Positions 1 through 8,069 of a stretch of DNA of 35,489 bases are shown here, piece after piece. The notes beneath the pieces were generated by a model. The model made no database searches and was not told the origin of the DNA. It was given only the letters and a program-made list of their open reading frames with translations. Location: assembly GCA_007130605.1 (NCBI GenBank), contig SLSF01000145.1:1-35489 (forward strand), written 5' to 3'. Within the stretch, counting starts at the first letter, position 1, and each line of letters starts with the position of its first letter. The stretch comes from Gemmatimonadota bacterium. Its GTDB lineage: Bacteria; Gemmatimonadota; Gemmatimonadetes; Longimicrobiales; Gaopeijiaceae. The position numbers and the translations under genes are program-made.

Positions 1-333
1 CCCGGTGCCCGGGGGTTCCGCCTCTGAGCTCTCCACCTCCGTCGCTCCGGCCACCGCCTCCATCCCCGCCTCGGGTGGGAGGGGAGCGGGAGCACTCCAG
101 CGGCCGATGACGAGGCCGGCGATTCCCGCCGCCATGAGGGCCGGCACCCAGACGATCCCGGGCATGGTCCGCACCCGGGCCCGACGACGCCCCGGCGTCG
201 GCAGCTCCGTCCGGATCGCCTCCCACATGGCCTCCACCGGTGGCTCCGGGGGAGGGGATCCGTCCTCCAGCTCCTCCAGCGCTTGCTTGAGTTCCCAGTC
301 GGCATGGGTTCGATCCATTTCGTCGCCACTCAT
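1..333 (-). CDS. Probable anti-sigma factor, membrane-anchored (3' end outside window)
   Basis: The visible 111 residues start with ATG at 333, which overlaps the TGA of the ECF sigma gene by 4 bp (ATGA). The N-terminal ~55 residues are charged and would be cytoplasmic. A single hydrophobic segment at about residues 58-78 (IVWVPALMAAGIAGLVIG) is followed by a Pro/Glu-rich stretch, so the rest should lie outside the membrane. Known context: a small single-pass protein translated with an ECF sigma factor is usually its anti-sigma factor. The HxxxCxxC zinc motif of ZAS-type anti-sigma factors is not present in the part seen. The role is inferred from position and topology; the C-terminus is missing. 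Confidence 0.6.
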   Translation of the reverse strand, partial: MSGDEMDRTHADWELKQALEELEDGSPPPEPPVEAMWEAIRTELPTPGRRRARVRTMPGIVWVPALMAAGIAGLVIGRWSAPAPLPPEAGMEAVAGATEVESSEAEPPGTG

Positions 334-884
334 CCTGCCTCCTCCCTCAGTTCGGCTCCCAACTCATCGCGCAACCGGGCCCGCGCCCTGGAAAGACGGG
401 CCTTCGAGGTTCCCACCTCCACTTCGAGGGCCTCGGCGATCTCCCTGTGAGTCCACCCCTCCAGGTCGTGAAGGAGAAGGACGCTCCGATAGATGTCGGG
501 CAGGGCCGACACCGCCTCCCGAAGCCGCTCCCGCAGCGCGAACGCCAGCGGCTCGGGGCTGTCGCTCCCCACCAGTTCCGGAGTGAAGGGCTCCCGCCCG
601 TTACGGTGTCGGCCTCGACTCCGAAGTCCGTTCAGCACCGTCCGCACACAGATCCGGTGGAGCCAGCTCCCGAAGGCCGCGTCCCCCCGAAAATCCCCGA
701 TGCTCCGGAAGGCACGGATGAAGGACTCCTGAGTGAGATCTCTCGCCAGCTCCTCGTCTCGGCACATCCGCCACGCCAGGCGATGGACCCGCTCCACATG
801 CCGGTCGTAGAGCTGGCGAAAAGCCACCTCGTCGCCGGATTGGGCCCGGGCGATCCACTCTTCGACTGGGGATTCGTTATCCAT
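330..884 (-). CDS. ECF-family RNA polymerase sigma factor
   Basis: A 184-residue sigma-70 family protein. Region 2 spans about residues 10-80 (DLTQESFIRAFRSIGDFRG, then FGSWLHRICVRTVLN), and region 4 spans about residues 125-175 (ALPDIYRSVLLLHDLEG, then REIAEALEVEVGTSKARLSRAR), with its helix-turn-helix. There is no region 1 or 3, as expected for an ECF factor. The frame is open further upstream to 1121, but the start at 884 (MDNESPVEEW) fits the family length and begins where conservation starts. It is co-transcribed with the membrane protein downstream, which probably holds it inactive. An inverted repeat lies 40 bp upstream. The inducing signal cannot be read from the sequence. Confidence 0.92.
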   Translation of the reverse strand: MDNESPVEEWIARAQSGDEVAFRQLYDRHVERVHRLAWRMCRDEELARDLTQESFIRAFRSIGDFRGDAAFGSWLHRICVRTVLNGLRSRGRHRNGREPFTPELVGSDSPEPLAFALRERLREAVSALPDIYRSVLLLHDLEGWTHREIAEALEVEVGTSKARLSRARARLRDELGAELREEAG

Positions 885-923
885 TCTGCCCCTGAGACAC
901 GGGATTGGGTGAGAGGGTTGCGA

Positions 924-941
924 AAGGAGGGATTCCTCCTT
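924..941. repeat. Perfect inverted repeat between divergent genes
   Basis: AAGGAGG-GATT-CCTCCTT: two 7-bp arms separated by 4 bp, in the 212-bp divergent spacer between the sigma factor and the M3 peptidase. It is a candidate operator, or a hairpin in the sigma-factor leader. No clear -35/-10 pair was recognised in this spacer for either gene. Confidence 0.4.
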
Positions 942-1096
942 CAATTGCAGTTGTCGTTCACGCTCCCCGGAAGTCAGCCTTCTCCACCCAGCAGGAGGCT
1001 GCCGGCGTTCAGCGAAGCGATGCCCATCCGGCTTCACATGGATGTTCGACACCTCTCGGCGCCCTCCATCCTCGGGCGCACGTTGAGGGGCTCCCC

Positions 1097-3217
1097 ATGA
1101 CGAGCCCCCCCCTGATCCCACCGCATTTGATGCCCATGGCCCCCACCACCCCGACCGGCTCCACCCCGCGTCCCGACGAGAACCCCGTCCAGGACCGCAA
1201 TTTCGCCATCCCCTTCCACAGGATCCGGCCGGAGCATGTGGTGCCGGGGATCCGTGCGGTCCTCGACGAAGCGAGGGAAGAAGTGGAGTCCATCGCCTCC
1301 ACCCCGGAGGCCCCCACCTGGGACACCACCGTCGGCCGTTTCGATGGCCTCACCCGCCGCGTGCGCCGGGCCACGACCCCGGTGCAGCACCTCCTGGGGG
1401 TGAAAGAGTCGCCGGCGCTGCGCGAAGCGTGGCGCGAGATCCTTCCCGAGATCTCCGCCTTCTGGTCCCGCCTCTACCTCCATGAGGGCCTCTGGGGCAC
1501 CCTCCGAAGATACGCCGACACCGACGAGGCGCGCGACCTGGACCCGCTCCGCACCCGCCACCTGGAGCGAACCCTCCGCGACTTCCGTCGCGCAGGGGCG
1601 GAACTTGAAGCCGAGGGGCGTGCGAGACTCGAAGCCATCGAAGTGGAACTCTCCCGCCTCGAGCAGTCTTTTTCGGAGCATGTCCTGGACGACACGGCGA
1701 ACTACACCCTCCACCTGGAGGACCCGTCGCGCCTGGAAGGCATTCCTGCCGATGCCCTGGCGCGCTTCAGGGCGCGGGCCGAGGCCGATGACCTCGACGG
1801 CTGGGTCCTCACTCTCGACGCCCCCTCCTACCTGGCGGTGATGAAGCACGCCCACGACCGGGCGCTCCGCCGGACCCTCCATGGCGCCTATCTGGCCAAG
1901 GGAACCGGGGAGGAGACCGACAACCGCCCCCTCATCCCCCGGATCCTCGAGCTCCGGCGGGAGAAGGCGAAGCTCCTGGGCTTCCGGGACTACCCCGACT
2001 ATCGCCTGGCCGAGCAGATGGCGGGCACCGGTGAGCGGGCCCGGAACTTCATCGAGGAGATGATCGACCGGACCCGCCCCTACTGGCTCCGTGACCTCAA
2101 CGTCCTCCAGTCGGCCGCCGAGGCGCGGGGAATGGAGCGCCTCCGCCCCTGGGACACCGGGTACCTCACCGAGCAGCTCCGCAAGGAGGAGTATGATCTG
2201 GACGAAGAGGAACTCCGCCCCTACTTCCCCCTCCCGGGGGTCCTCGACGGCCTCTTCCGCATCGCGCACCGGCTCTTCGGCCTCACCATCCGTGAGATCC
2301 CCAACGAGGCGGTCTGGCACGAGGATGTCCTCTTCTACGAGATCCGCGACGAGGAGGGGCGACATCTCGGCTCCTTCTACGCCGACTTCTTTCCCCGCCC
2401 GGAGAAGCGGCAGGGCGCCTGGATGGCCGACTTCATCTATGGCGACCCGTTCGCCGAAGGAGCGTCCGCAACCCCGTCTCCGCACCTGGGAAACATCTGC
2501 GCCAACTTCCCCCCACCCGGAAAGGACCAGCCGGCGCTCCTCTCCCACCGCGACGTGGAAACCCTCTTCCACGAGTTCGGCCACCTCCTCCACCACTGTG
2601 TGTCCCGGGTCCCCATCGAGGGGCGGGGGGGCATCAATGTAGCCTGGGACTGGGTCGAACTCCCGAGCCAGCTCCTCGAGAACTGGTGCTGGGAGAGGGA
2701 GGCGCTCGAGCTCTTCGCACGACACTGGAAGAGTGGCGAGGTACTTCCCGAGGCAATCCACCAGCGGATGCTCCGGGCCCGGCGCTTCATGGGCGGCTGG
2801 GCTCAGATGCGCCAGCTCGCCCTGGGCACCCTCGATCTCGGCCTCCACACGGAGTACGACCCGGAGGTGGACGAGGACCCGGTGGAGTGGGTGACTGAAC
2901 GACTCATCCCGATCTCCCCCAACCGCGAGTTCGCCGCCGCCCACCCCCTTCCCGCATTCCTCCACCTCTTCTCCGGCGGATACGCGGCGTCGTACTATGC
3001 CTACCTCTGGTCCGAGGTCCTCGAGGCCGACCTCTTTTCCCGCTTCCGCACCGAAGGGGTCTTCAACCGCGAATTGGGACAGGCCTACCTGGACACCATC
3101 CTTTCGCAGGGAGACCGAGAGGACGCCGACATCCTCTTCCGACGCTTCATGGGCCGGGACCCGGACCCCGAAGCGCTGGTCCGTCGGAATCTGGGCGAGC
3201 CCCCCACCGCGGCGTGA
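1097..3217 (+). CDS. M3-family oligopeptidase (oligopeptidase A / PrlC-like)
   Basis: A 706-residue zinc metallopeptidase that cleaves short peptides, probably in the cytoplasm since no signal peptide is seen. The N-terminal two thirds are the alpha-helical M3 lobe. The catalytic motif HEFGHLLHH is at about residues 492-500, and the third zinc ligand is expected in SQLLENW about 28 residues later. The preceding FFPRPEKRQGAW, HLGNICANFPPP and LLSHRDVETLFHEFGH regions, and the later GGYAASYYAYLWSEVLEAD segment, are typical of the OpdA/Dcp family. ATG 1097 was chosen because GAGGGG lies 6 nt upstream; the frame is open further 5' but that stretch is antisense leader of the sigma gene. ATG 1130 is an alternative start. 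It stands alone as a unit. Confidence 0.95.
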   Translation: MTSPPLIPPHLMPMAPTTPTGSTPRPDENPVQDRNFAIPFHRIRPEHVVPGIRAVLDEAREEVESIASTPEAPTWDTTVGRFDGLTRRVRRATTPVQHLLGVKESPALREAWREILPEISAFWSRLYLHEGLWGTLRRYADTDEARDLDPLRTRHLERTLRDFRRAGAELEAEGRARLEAIEVELSRLEQSFSEHVLDDTANYTLHLEDPSRLEGIPADALARFRARAEADDLDGWVLTLDAPSYLAVMKHAHDRALRRTLHGAYLAKGTGEETDNRPLIPRILELRREKAKLLGFRDYPDYRLAEQMAGTGERARNFIEEMIDRTRPYWLRDLNVLQSAAEARGMERLRPWDTGYLTEQLRKEEYDLDEEELRPYFPLPGVLDGLFRIAHRLFGLTIREIPNEAVWHEDVLFYEIRDEEGRHLGSFYADFFPRPEKRQGAWMADFIYGDPFAEGASATPSPHLGNICANFPPPGKDQPALLSHRDVETLFHEFGHLLHHCVSRVPIEGRGGINVAWDWVELPSQLLENWCWEREALELFARHWKSGEVLPEAIHQRMLRARRFMGGWAQMRQLALGTLDLGLHTEYDPEVDEDPVEWVTERLIPISPNREFAAAHPLPAFLHLFSGGYAASYYAYLWSEVLEADLFSRFRTEGVFNRELGQAYLDTILSQGDREDADILFRRFMGRDPDPEALVRRNLGEPPTAA

Positions 3218-3233
3218 CCGACTGTGCACCTTT

Positions 3234-3265
3234 CTGTTACATCGCCGTTACAGGCCACTGATAAC
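3234..3265 (+). promoter_or_regulatory. Candidate Pho box and pst operon promoter
   Basis: Half-sites CTGTTAC (3234-3240) and CCGTTAC (3245-3251) are exactly 11 bp apart, and a weaker CACTGAT (3256-3262) follows at the same 11-bp spacing. This 7-bp repeat plus 4-bp spacer is the architecture of PhoB/PhoP boxes (E. coli CTGTCAT repeats). GATAAC at 3260-3265 can serve as the -10, so the box would take the place of the -35, as at activated pho promoters. The site lies 72 bp upstream of the pstS start, in the only real gap before the operon. Binding is inferred. Confidence 0.65.
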
Positions 3266-3336
3266 TTTTCTCCTCGGTCCCCGGCGGTCCGCTGCCGCCA
3301 TGGGGATTCTCTCACCGCAACGGGCCGGGGAGCCGG

Positions 3337-4539
3337 ATGCCACGACGCATCGCACAGATCAGCAGGGGAGTCCTCCTTCTCTCGCTCATGTTGGCCACCG
3401 GATGCTGGAGCACCGACGGGGGTGAGGGGAACGACAGGACCGACGACTCCGGTCGCCTCACCCTGACGGGGGCAGGGGCCACCTTCCCCTTCCCCATCTA
3501 CTCCCGGTGGTTCTCCATCTACTCGCGGGAGCACCCGGTCCGGATCAACTACCAGTCCATCGGCTCCGGCGGGGGAATCCGCCAGATGATCGAGGGGACC
3601 GTGGACTTCGGCGCCACCGACGCCCCCCTCACCGAAGAGGACCTGGAGCGCATTCCGGGCACCCTCTCGATCCCCACGGTCCTGGGGGCGGTGGTCCTCA
3701 CCTACAACCTTCCGGGGCTCGAGCAAGCCCTCCGTCTCGACGGCGAGATCATCGCCGGGATCTTCCTGGGAGAGATCCGGCGGTGGCGGGACCCCCGGAT
3801 CCTCGCCCTGAACCCGGAAGTCGAGATCCCCGACCGCGACATCATTCCAGTCCACCGCTCCGACGGCTCCGGCACCACCTACGTCTTCACCGACTACCTG
3901 CAGGTGGTGAGCCCAGCGTGGCGGACCCGGGTGGGGCGGGGCAATGCGGTGCGCTGGCCCACCGGACTGGGCGCCCGTGGCAATGAAGGGGTGACCGGCC
4001 AGGTTCGCCAGTCCCCCGGCGCCATCGGTTACGTGGAGCAGGTTTTCGCCCGCCAGAACCGCCTCCCCATGGCCGAGGTGCGGAACCGGAACGGAGAGTT
4101 CGTGGCGCCCTCCATCGATGCCACCACCCGGGCGGCGGAGGGGCTCGCGGAACGGATCGTCGACGACGACTTCCGCCTCTCCATCGTCGATGCGCCCGCC
4201 GAGGGCGCCTACCCCATCGCGGCGTGGACCTACCTCCTCATCAGCCCACACTTCGACGACTGCTCCCGGGGCACCGCCATCCTCGAGCTGATCCGGTGGG
4301 CGCTCCTGGAGCGTGAAGACGATGTGCGCGACCTGAGCTATGCACCGCTGACCCTCGAGATCCGGATCCGGGCCCTCGACGCCATGAAGGGGGTCACCTG
4401 CGGCCCCTCTGCCCGGCTCATCTTCGATCCGGACCGCGACTTCGAGGCGGAGGCACGGGGCGAGGTGCCCCCCCCCGAGGTCGAGATCGACCCCGATACC
4501 CCGAGCGGCGGAGAGGACACCGATGGCGAATCCCGCTGA
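3337..4539 (+). CDS. pstS: Phosphate-binding lipoprotein PstS
   Basis: A 400-residue periplasmic phosphate receptor of the PstSCAB ABC importer. A lipoprotein signal ends in LMLATGC with Cys23 as the lipidated residue, so the protein is probably membrane-tethered. Family motifs include LTGAGATFPFPIYSRW, NYQSIGSGGGIRQM, VDFGATDAPL, VHRSDGSGTTYVFTDYL and GAIGYVEQVF; the SGSGTT loop and GSGGG loop bind phosphate. The C-terminal ~25 residues are an acidic, Pro/Glu-rich tail beyond the normal fold. The start has GGGGAGCC upstream. The 3' end overlaps pstC by 17 bp. It lies behind a Pho-box-like promoter, so phosphate limitation should induce it. Confidence 0.97.
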   Translation: MPRRIAQISRGVLLLSLMLATGCWSTDGGEGNDRTDDSGRLTLTGAGATFPFPIYSRWFSIYSREHPVRINYQSIGSGGGIRQMIEGTVDFGATDAPLTEEDLERIPGTLSIPTVLGAVVLTYNLPGLEQALRLDGEIIAGIFLGEIRRWRDPRILALNPEVEIPDRDIIPVHRSDGSGTTYVFTDYLQVVSPAWRTRVGRGNAVRWPTGLGARGNEGVTGQVRQSPGAIGYVEQVFARQNRLPMAEVRNRNGEFVAPSIDATTRAAEGLAERIVDDDFRLSIVDAPAEGAYPIAAWTYLLISPHFDDCSRGTAILELIRWALLEREDDVRDLSYAPLTLEIRIRALDAMKGVTCGPSARLIFDPDRDFEAEARGEVPPPEVEIDPDTPSGGEDTDGESR

Positions 4540-5491
4540 CGGCGGACTGATGGCTCGACTCCTCCCCTCCCGCTCGAAGGGGAATGTCCAGGACCAGTTC
4601 TACCGGCTGGCCCTCCTCCTCTTCGGAGTGAGCATTCCCCTCCTCTTCCTCTTCATCGTCCTCCGGATCGGCACCGAGGCGTGGCCGGCCATGGAGGCCT
4701 TCGGGTGGGGCTTCATCACCGGTACCGAGTGGAACCCGGTGCTCCGGGAGTTCGGGGCGCTCCCCTTCATCTTCGGCACCGTGGTCTCGTCGGTTCTGGC
4801 CCTGATGATCGCCCTCCCCCTTTCGGTGGGCCTCGCCATCTTCCTCACCGAACTCGCCCCCCGCTGGCTCGCCGCCCCCATCGCCTTCGCCACCGAGCTT
4901 CTGGCGGCGATCCCCTCGGTAGTCTACGGGCTCTGGGGGATCTTCGTCCTGGTCCCCTGGCTCCGCTTCACCATCCAGGAGCCCCTCTCCCGACACTTCG
5001 GCGACGTGATTCCCATCTTCGAGGGGCCGGCGTACGGCTTCAGCATGATGGCGGGGGCGGTGATCCTCTCCATCATGATCATCCCCTTCATTTCGGCGGT
5101 GACCCGCGAGGTCCTCACGGCGGTCCCCCGCGACCAGCGTGAGGCCGCCCTGGCCCTGGGCGCCACCCGCTGGGAAATGACGTGGCAGGTCGCACTTCCC
5201 TACGCCCTGCCGGGGATCATCGGAGGCGCGATCCTGGGGCTCGGCCGCGCCCTGGGCGAGACGATGGCCATCACCATGGTCATCGGGAACCGCCCGGACA
5301 TCGCCGCATCACTCTTCGCGCCGGGCTACACCATGGCCTCGGTTCTGGCCAACGAGTTCGCCGAGGCCACCGGGGCCCTCTACCTCTCGGCCCTCATGGA
5401 GATTGCCCTGATCCTCTTCGGGATCACCATCGTGGTGAACATCTTCGCCCAGCTCCTGGTCTGGCGTGTGGCGAAGCGGGGAGGCCGATGA
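4523..5491 (+). CDS. pstC: Phosphate ABC transporter permease PstC
   Basis: A 322-residue inner-membrane permease with about six transmembrane segments, the first at residues ~28-50. The large loop after TM1 (GFITGTEWNPV, FGALPFIFGTV) and the ABC-docking EAA loop (REAALALGATRWEMTWQVALPYALPGI) are characteristic of PstC. RALGETMAITMVIGN near the end is also a Pst/Cys permease signature. GGAGAGGAC precedes the ATG, which lies inside the 3' end of pstS. It pairs with PstA to form the channel for phosphate. Confidence 0.97.
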   Translation: MANPADGGLMARLLPSRSKGNVQDQFYRLALLLFGVSIPLLFLFIVLRIGTEAWPAMEAFGWGFITGTEWNPVLREFGALPFIFGTVVSSVLALMIALPLSVGLAIFLTELAPRWLAAPIAFATELLAAIPSVVYGLWGIFVLVPWLRFTIQEPLSRHFGDVIPIFEGPAYGFSMMAGAVILSIMIIPFISAVTREVLTAVPRDQREAALALGATRWEMTWQVALPYALPGIIGGAILGLGRALGETMAITMVIGNRPDIAASLFAPGYTMASVLANEFAEATGALYLSALMEIALILFGITIVVNIFAQLLVWRVAKRGGR

Positions 5492-6339
5492 TGGCCGACT
5501 CCCTCTCGCGCCGCCGCCGGTGGACGAACCGGATCATGCTCACCCTCACCGGGGTGGCGTCGGTCCTGATCCTGGTCCCTCTGACCCTCATCCTCTCCTA
5601 CCTGATGACCGCAGGGTCGGGGGCCATCAACATCGACTTCTTCACCCAGCTCCCCGCCCCGGTGGGCGAGGAGGGTGGAGGCATGGTCAATGCCCTCGTG
5701 GGCACCCTCTTCCTGGTGCTCCTGGCGGGAGCGCTGGGGCTCCCCATCGCCGTGGGAGCGGGGATCTACCTGGCCGAGGCCCGCAAGAGCCCCTTCGCGA
5801 ACCTGGTCCGCTTCATCGCCGATGTCATGAATGGGATCCCCTCCATTGTCACCGGCATTTTCGTCTGGGCATGGATCGTCCTCTGGATGGGGCGCTTCTC
5901 CCTGCTGGCGGGATCGGTGGCCCTCGCCGTCATGCTCATCCCCATGGTGACACGAACCACCGAGGAGATGGTCCGGCTCGTCCCCCGCGAGCTCCGGGAG
6001 GGGGGCATCGCCCTGGGCTTCACCCGGTGGCGCACGACCCTGGGGATCGTGATCCCGGCGGCCCGCGGCGGCATCCTCACCGGGATCCTGGTGGCCCTCG
6101 CCCGCATCTCCGGAGAGACCGCACCCCTCCTCTTCACCGCCTTCGGAAATCCCTTCATGGAGTGGCGCCTGAATGAGCCCATCTCGGCCCTTCCGCTCCT
6201 GATCTACCAGTACGCCATCTCTCCCTATGACGAATGGCATCGACTCGCCTGGGCCGCGGCGCTCGTCCTCATCGCCCTTGTGCTCGTCATCAGCCTCCTG
6301 ACACGCTTCCTCATCAAGGATCCCCATCGTGAACGCTGA
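5488..6339 (+). CDS. pstA: Phosphate ABC transporter permease PstA
   Basis: A 283-residue permease, partner of PstC. Six hydrophobic segments are visible, with the family motifs [34 protein letters not shown], the EAA loop ([22 protein letters not shown]) and [19 protein letters not shown]. The gene starts with ATG at 5488, overlapping the pstC stop by 4 bp; a second ATG follows directly at 5491 and could also be used. It ends 11 bp inside pstB. The tight overlaps imply translational coupling across the operon. Confidence 0.97.
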   Translation: MMADSLSRRRRWTNRIMLTLTGVASVLILVPLTLILSYLMTAGSGAINIDFFTQLPAPVGEEGGGMVNALVGTLFLVLLAGALGLPIAVGAGIYLAEARKSPFANLVRFIADVMNGIPSIVTGIFVWAWIVLWMGRFSLLAGSVALAVMLIPMVTRTTEEMVRLVPRELREGGIALGFTRWRTTLGIVIPAARGGILTGILVALARISGETAPLLFTAFGNPFMEWRLNEPISALPLLIYQYAISPYDEWHRLAWAAALVLIALVLVISLLTRFLIKDPHRER

Positions 6340-7186
6340 ACTCCAGCCCTCCACCATGGCACCTCACCGACCGTCTCGCTCGCCCGGCGCCGAAGCTGAG
6401 GCATCGGCGCTCCCCCCGGCCCGCGAGCTGGAGTCGGCGGTGGAGGCGACGGATTTCTCCTTCTGGTACGGGAGCAACCAGGCCCTCGACTCCATCTCCC
6501 TCACGGTCCCGGCCCGGAAGGTGACCGCCCTCATCGGCCCCTCGGGGTGCGGAAAATCCACCTTCCTCCGCTCCATCAACCGGATGAACGACCTGATCCC
6601 CGGGATCCGCCACGAGGGCGACATCACCCTCCACGGTGACTCGGTCTACCGGAACGACCGCGACGTGGTGCAGCTTCGCAAGTCGGTGGGGATGGTCTTC
6701 CAGAAGTCGAACCCCTTCCCCAAGTCCATCTACCAGAATGTGGCGTATGGGCCCAAGGTGAACCGGCTGGTGCGGGGGCGCGCCGAGATGGATGAGCTGG
6801 TGGAGCGGTCCCTCCGGCGAGCGGCCCTCTGGGACGAGGTCAAGGACCGCCTCGACTCGAGTGCGCTGGGGCTCTCGGGCGGCCAGCAGCAGCGGCTCTG
6901 CATCGCGCGGGCGCTGGCGGTCTCTCCGGAGGTGATCCTCATGGACGAGCCGGCGTCGGCCCTCGATCCCGTCGCCACCCAGAAGATCGAGGAGCTCATC
7001 TACGAACTGAAGCACGAGTACACCATCCTCATCGTGACCCACAACATGCAGCAGGCGGCCCGCGTCTCCGACTACACGGCCTTCTTCTACATGGGCCGGC
7101 TCATCGAGATGGGCCGGACGCAGCAGCTCTTCACCAATCCTCACGAAGAGCAGACAGAAGCCTACATCACGGGACGGTTCGGATGA
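6329..7186 (+). CDS. pstB: Phosphate ABC transporter ATPase PstB
   Basis: A 285-residue ATPase that powers PstCA. Walker [10 protein letters not shown] is at residues 70-78, followed by the Q-loop ([15 protein letters not shown]), signature LSGGQQQR, Walker B VILMDEP with ASALDP, and the H-loop VTHN. MNDLIPG and YGPKVN are specific to PstB. The chosen start is GTG 6329, with AAGGA 8 nt upstream and an 11-bp overlap with pstA. ATG 6356 is an in-frame alternative. Even with the later start the protein carries an N-terminal extension of about 25-35 Pro/Ala-rich residues relative to most PstB proteins. Confidence 0.97.
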   Translation: MNAELQPSTMAPHRPSRSPGAEAEASALPPARELESAVEATDFSFWYGSNQALDSISLTVPARKVTALIGPSGCGKSTFLRSINRMNDLIPGIRHEGDITLHGDSVYRNDRDVVQLRKSVGMVFQKSNPFPKSIYQNVAYGPKVNRLVRGRAEMDELVERSLRRAALWDEVKDRLDSSALGLSGGQQQRLCIARALAVSPEVILMDEPASALDPVATQKIEELIYELKHEYTILIVTHNMQQAARVSDYTAFFYMGRLIEMGRTQQLFTNPHEEQTEAYITGRFG

Positions 7187-7884
7187 GCAGAATCGAGTCC
7201 GGGGGTCCCCGGCACTTCCATGAAGAACTCACCCGGTTGAAGGGACTCCTCCTGGAGATGTCGGGCGAAGCCGAGGCCCTGGTCCGCCTCTCGGTGGACT
7301 CCCTCCTGGAGCAGGACCTGGCCAAGGCGCAGGAGGTCATCGATGGCGACGACCGGGTGGACGAGCTCGAACTCGAGATCGACCGGGTCGCCCACGAGAT
7401 CCTCGCCCTCCAGCAGCCCATGGCCGGGGACCTCCGATTCATCACCATGACGATGAAGATCTCCAACGACCTGGAGCGGGTGGGCGACCACTCGGTGAAC
7501 ATCGCCCGTGCCGTGCAGCGTCTGGCCGACCTCCCTCCCTTCGGCCGGGCCCCGGAAGTGGCGGAAATGGCGAGCCTGGCCATCGCAATGCTCTCCGACG
7601 CCCTCGACTCCTTCGTCCGGGGCGACGCCCAGGCCGCCGGAGAGATCGGCCCCCGCGACGACCGGGTGGACCACCTCTACAACTCGATGTTCCGGGTCCT
7701 CCTCACCCACATGATGGAGGACCCCCGCCGGATCGGCCCCGCCATGACGACCCTCCTCATCTCGAAGAACCTCGAGCGGATCGCCGATCTGGCCACCAAT
7801 GTCGCCGAGGATGTCATCTTCATGGTGGAGGGGAGGGTGATCAAGCACGGCACCGGACGGAGCTCCGGTCCAGCCGGGGGCTGA
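7183..7884 (+). CDS. phoU: Phosphate signalling complex protein PhoU
   Basis: A 233-residue cytoplasmic helical protein with two repeated three-helix PhoU bundles. The metal-binding E/DxxxD repeats are visible as [16 protein letters not shown] (first half) and [18 protein letters not shown] (second half), each in the usual place. PhoU links transport by PstSCAB to the PhoR/PhoB system and keeps the regulon off when phosphate is plentiful. It is the last gene of the operon and starts with an ATGA overlap with pstB. No phoR or phoB gene is in this window. Confidence 0.97.
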   Translation: MSRIESGGPRHFHEELTRLKGLLLEMSGEAEALVRLSVDSLLEQDLAKAQEVIDGDDRVDELELEIDRVAHEILALQQPMAGDLRFITMTMKISNDLERVGDHSVNIARAVQRLADLPPFGRAPEVAEMASLAIAMLSDALDSFVRGDAQAAGEIGPRDDRVDHLYNSMFRVLLTHMMEDPRRIGPAMTTLLISKNLERIADLATNVAEDVIFMVEGRVIKHGTGRSSGPAGG

Positions 7885-7894
7885 CCCGGGCGGA

Positions 7895-7926
7895 GGGACC
7901 GACCTGTCGATGACAGGCCGCGTCCC
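7895..7926 (+). terminator. Hairpin after phoU, possible terminator
   Basis: An inner stem CCTGTC-GAT-GACAGG is flanked by outer arms GGGAC and GTCCC with a small internal loop. It begins 11 nt after the phoU stop. There is no T-run, so it may be a Rho-assisted end or an mRNA-stabilising hairpin rather than a classical intrinsic terminator. Confidence 0.45.
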
Positions 7927-7930
7927 CTGA

Positions 7931-7943
7931 AAGGATGTTGAAG
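7931..7943 (+). repeat. 13-mer AAGGATGTTGAAG, copy 1
   Basis: This 13-mer occurs again at 18795-18807. Both copies are on the plus strand, in non-coding leaders, about 110-140 bp upstream of a start codon. The function is unknown; it may be a shared regulatory site. Confidence 0.3.
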
Positions 7944-8069
7944 GACGGGGTGGCCAAAGGGAACCGAATGGCTCGGGGCGTGTCTCTTCCATAGTCGGGG
8001 GTGTGCCCCCATGGTGTCCTGACTCAGGATACCGGAACTCGAGAGGCCAGTGCCCGCAGGAGTCCATCC

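Noticed and set aside
1034-3229. A 731-codon open frame on the minus strand opposite the M3 peptidase
   Set aside because: It is a GC-rich shadow frame of a clear M3 peptidase; its translation has no recognisable motifs and is biased toward Gly, Glu and Val.
7997-8010. GGGGG-TGTG-CCCCC hairpin as a terminator
   Set aside because: The stem is only 5 bp with no T-run, and it lies in the leader of the solute-binding gene, well after the stronger hairpin behind phoU.
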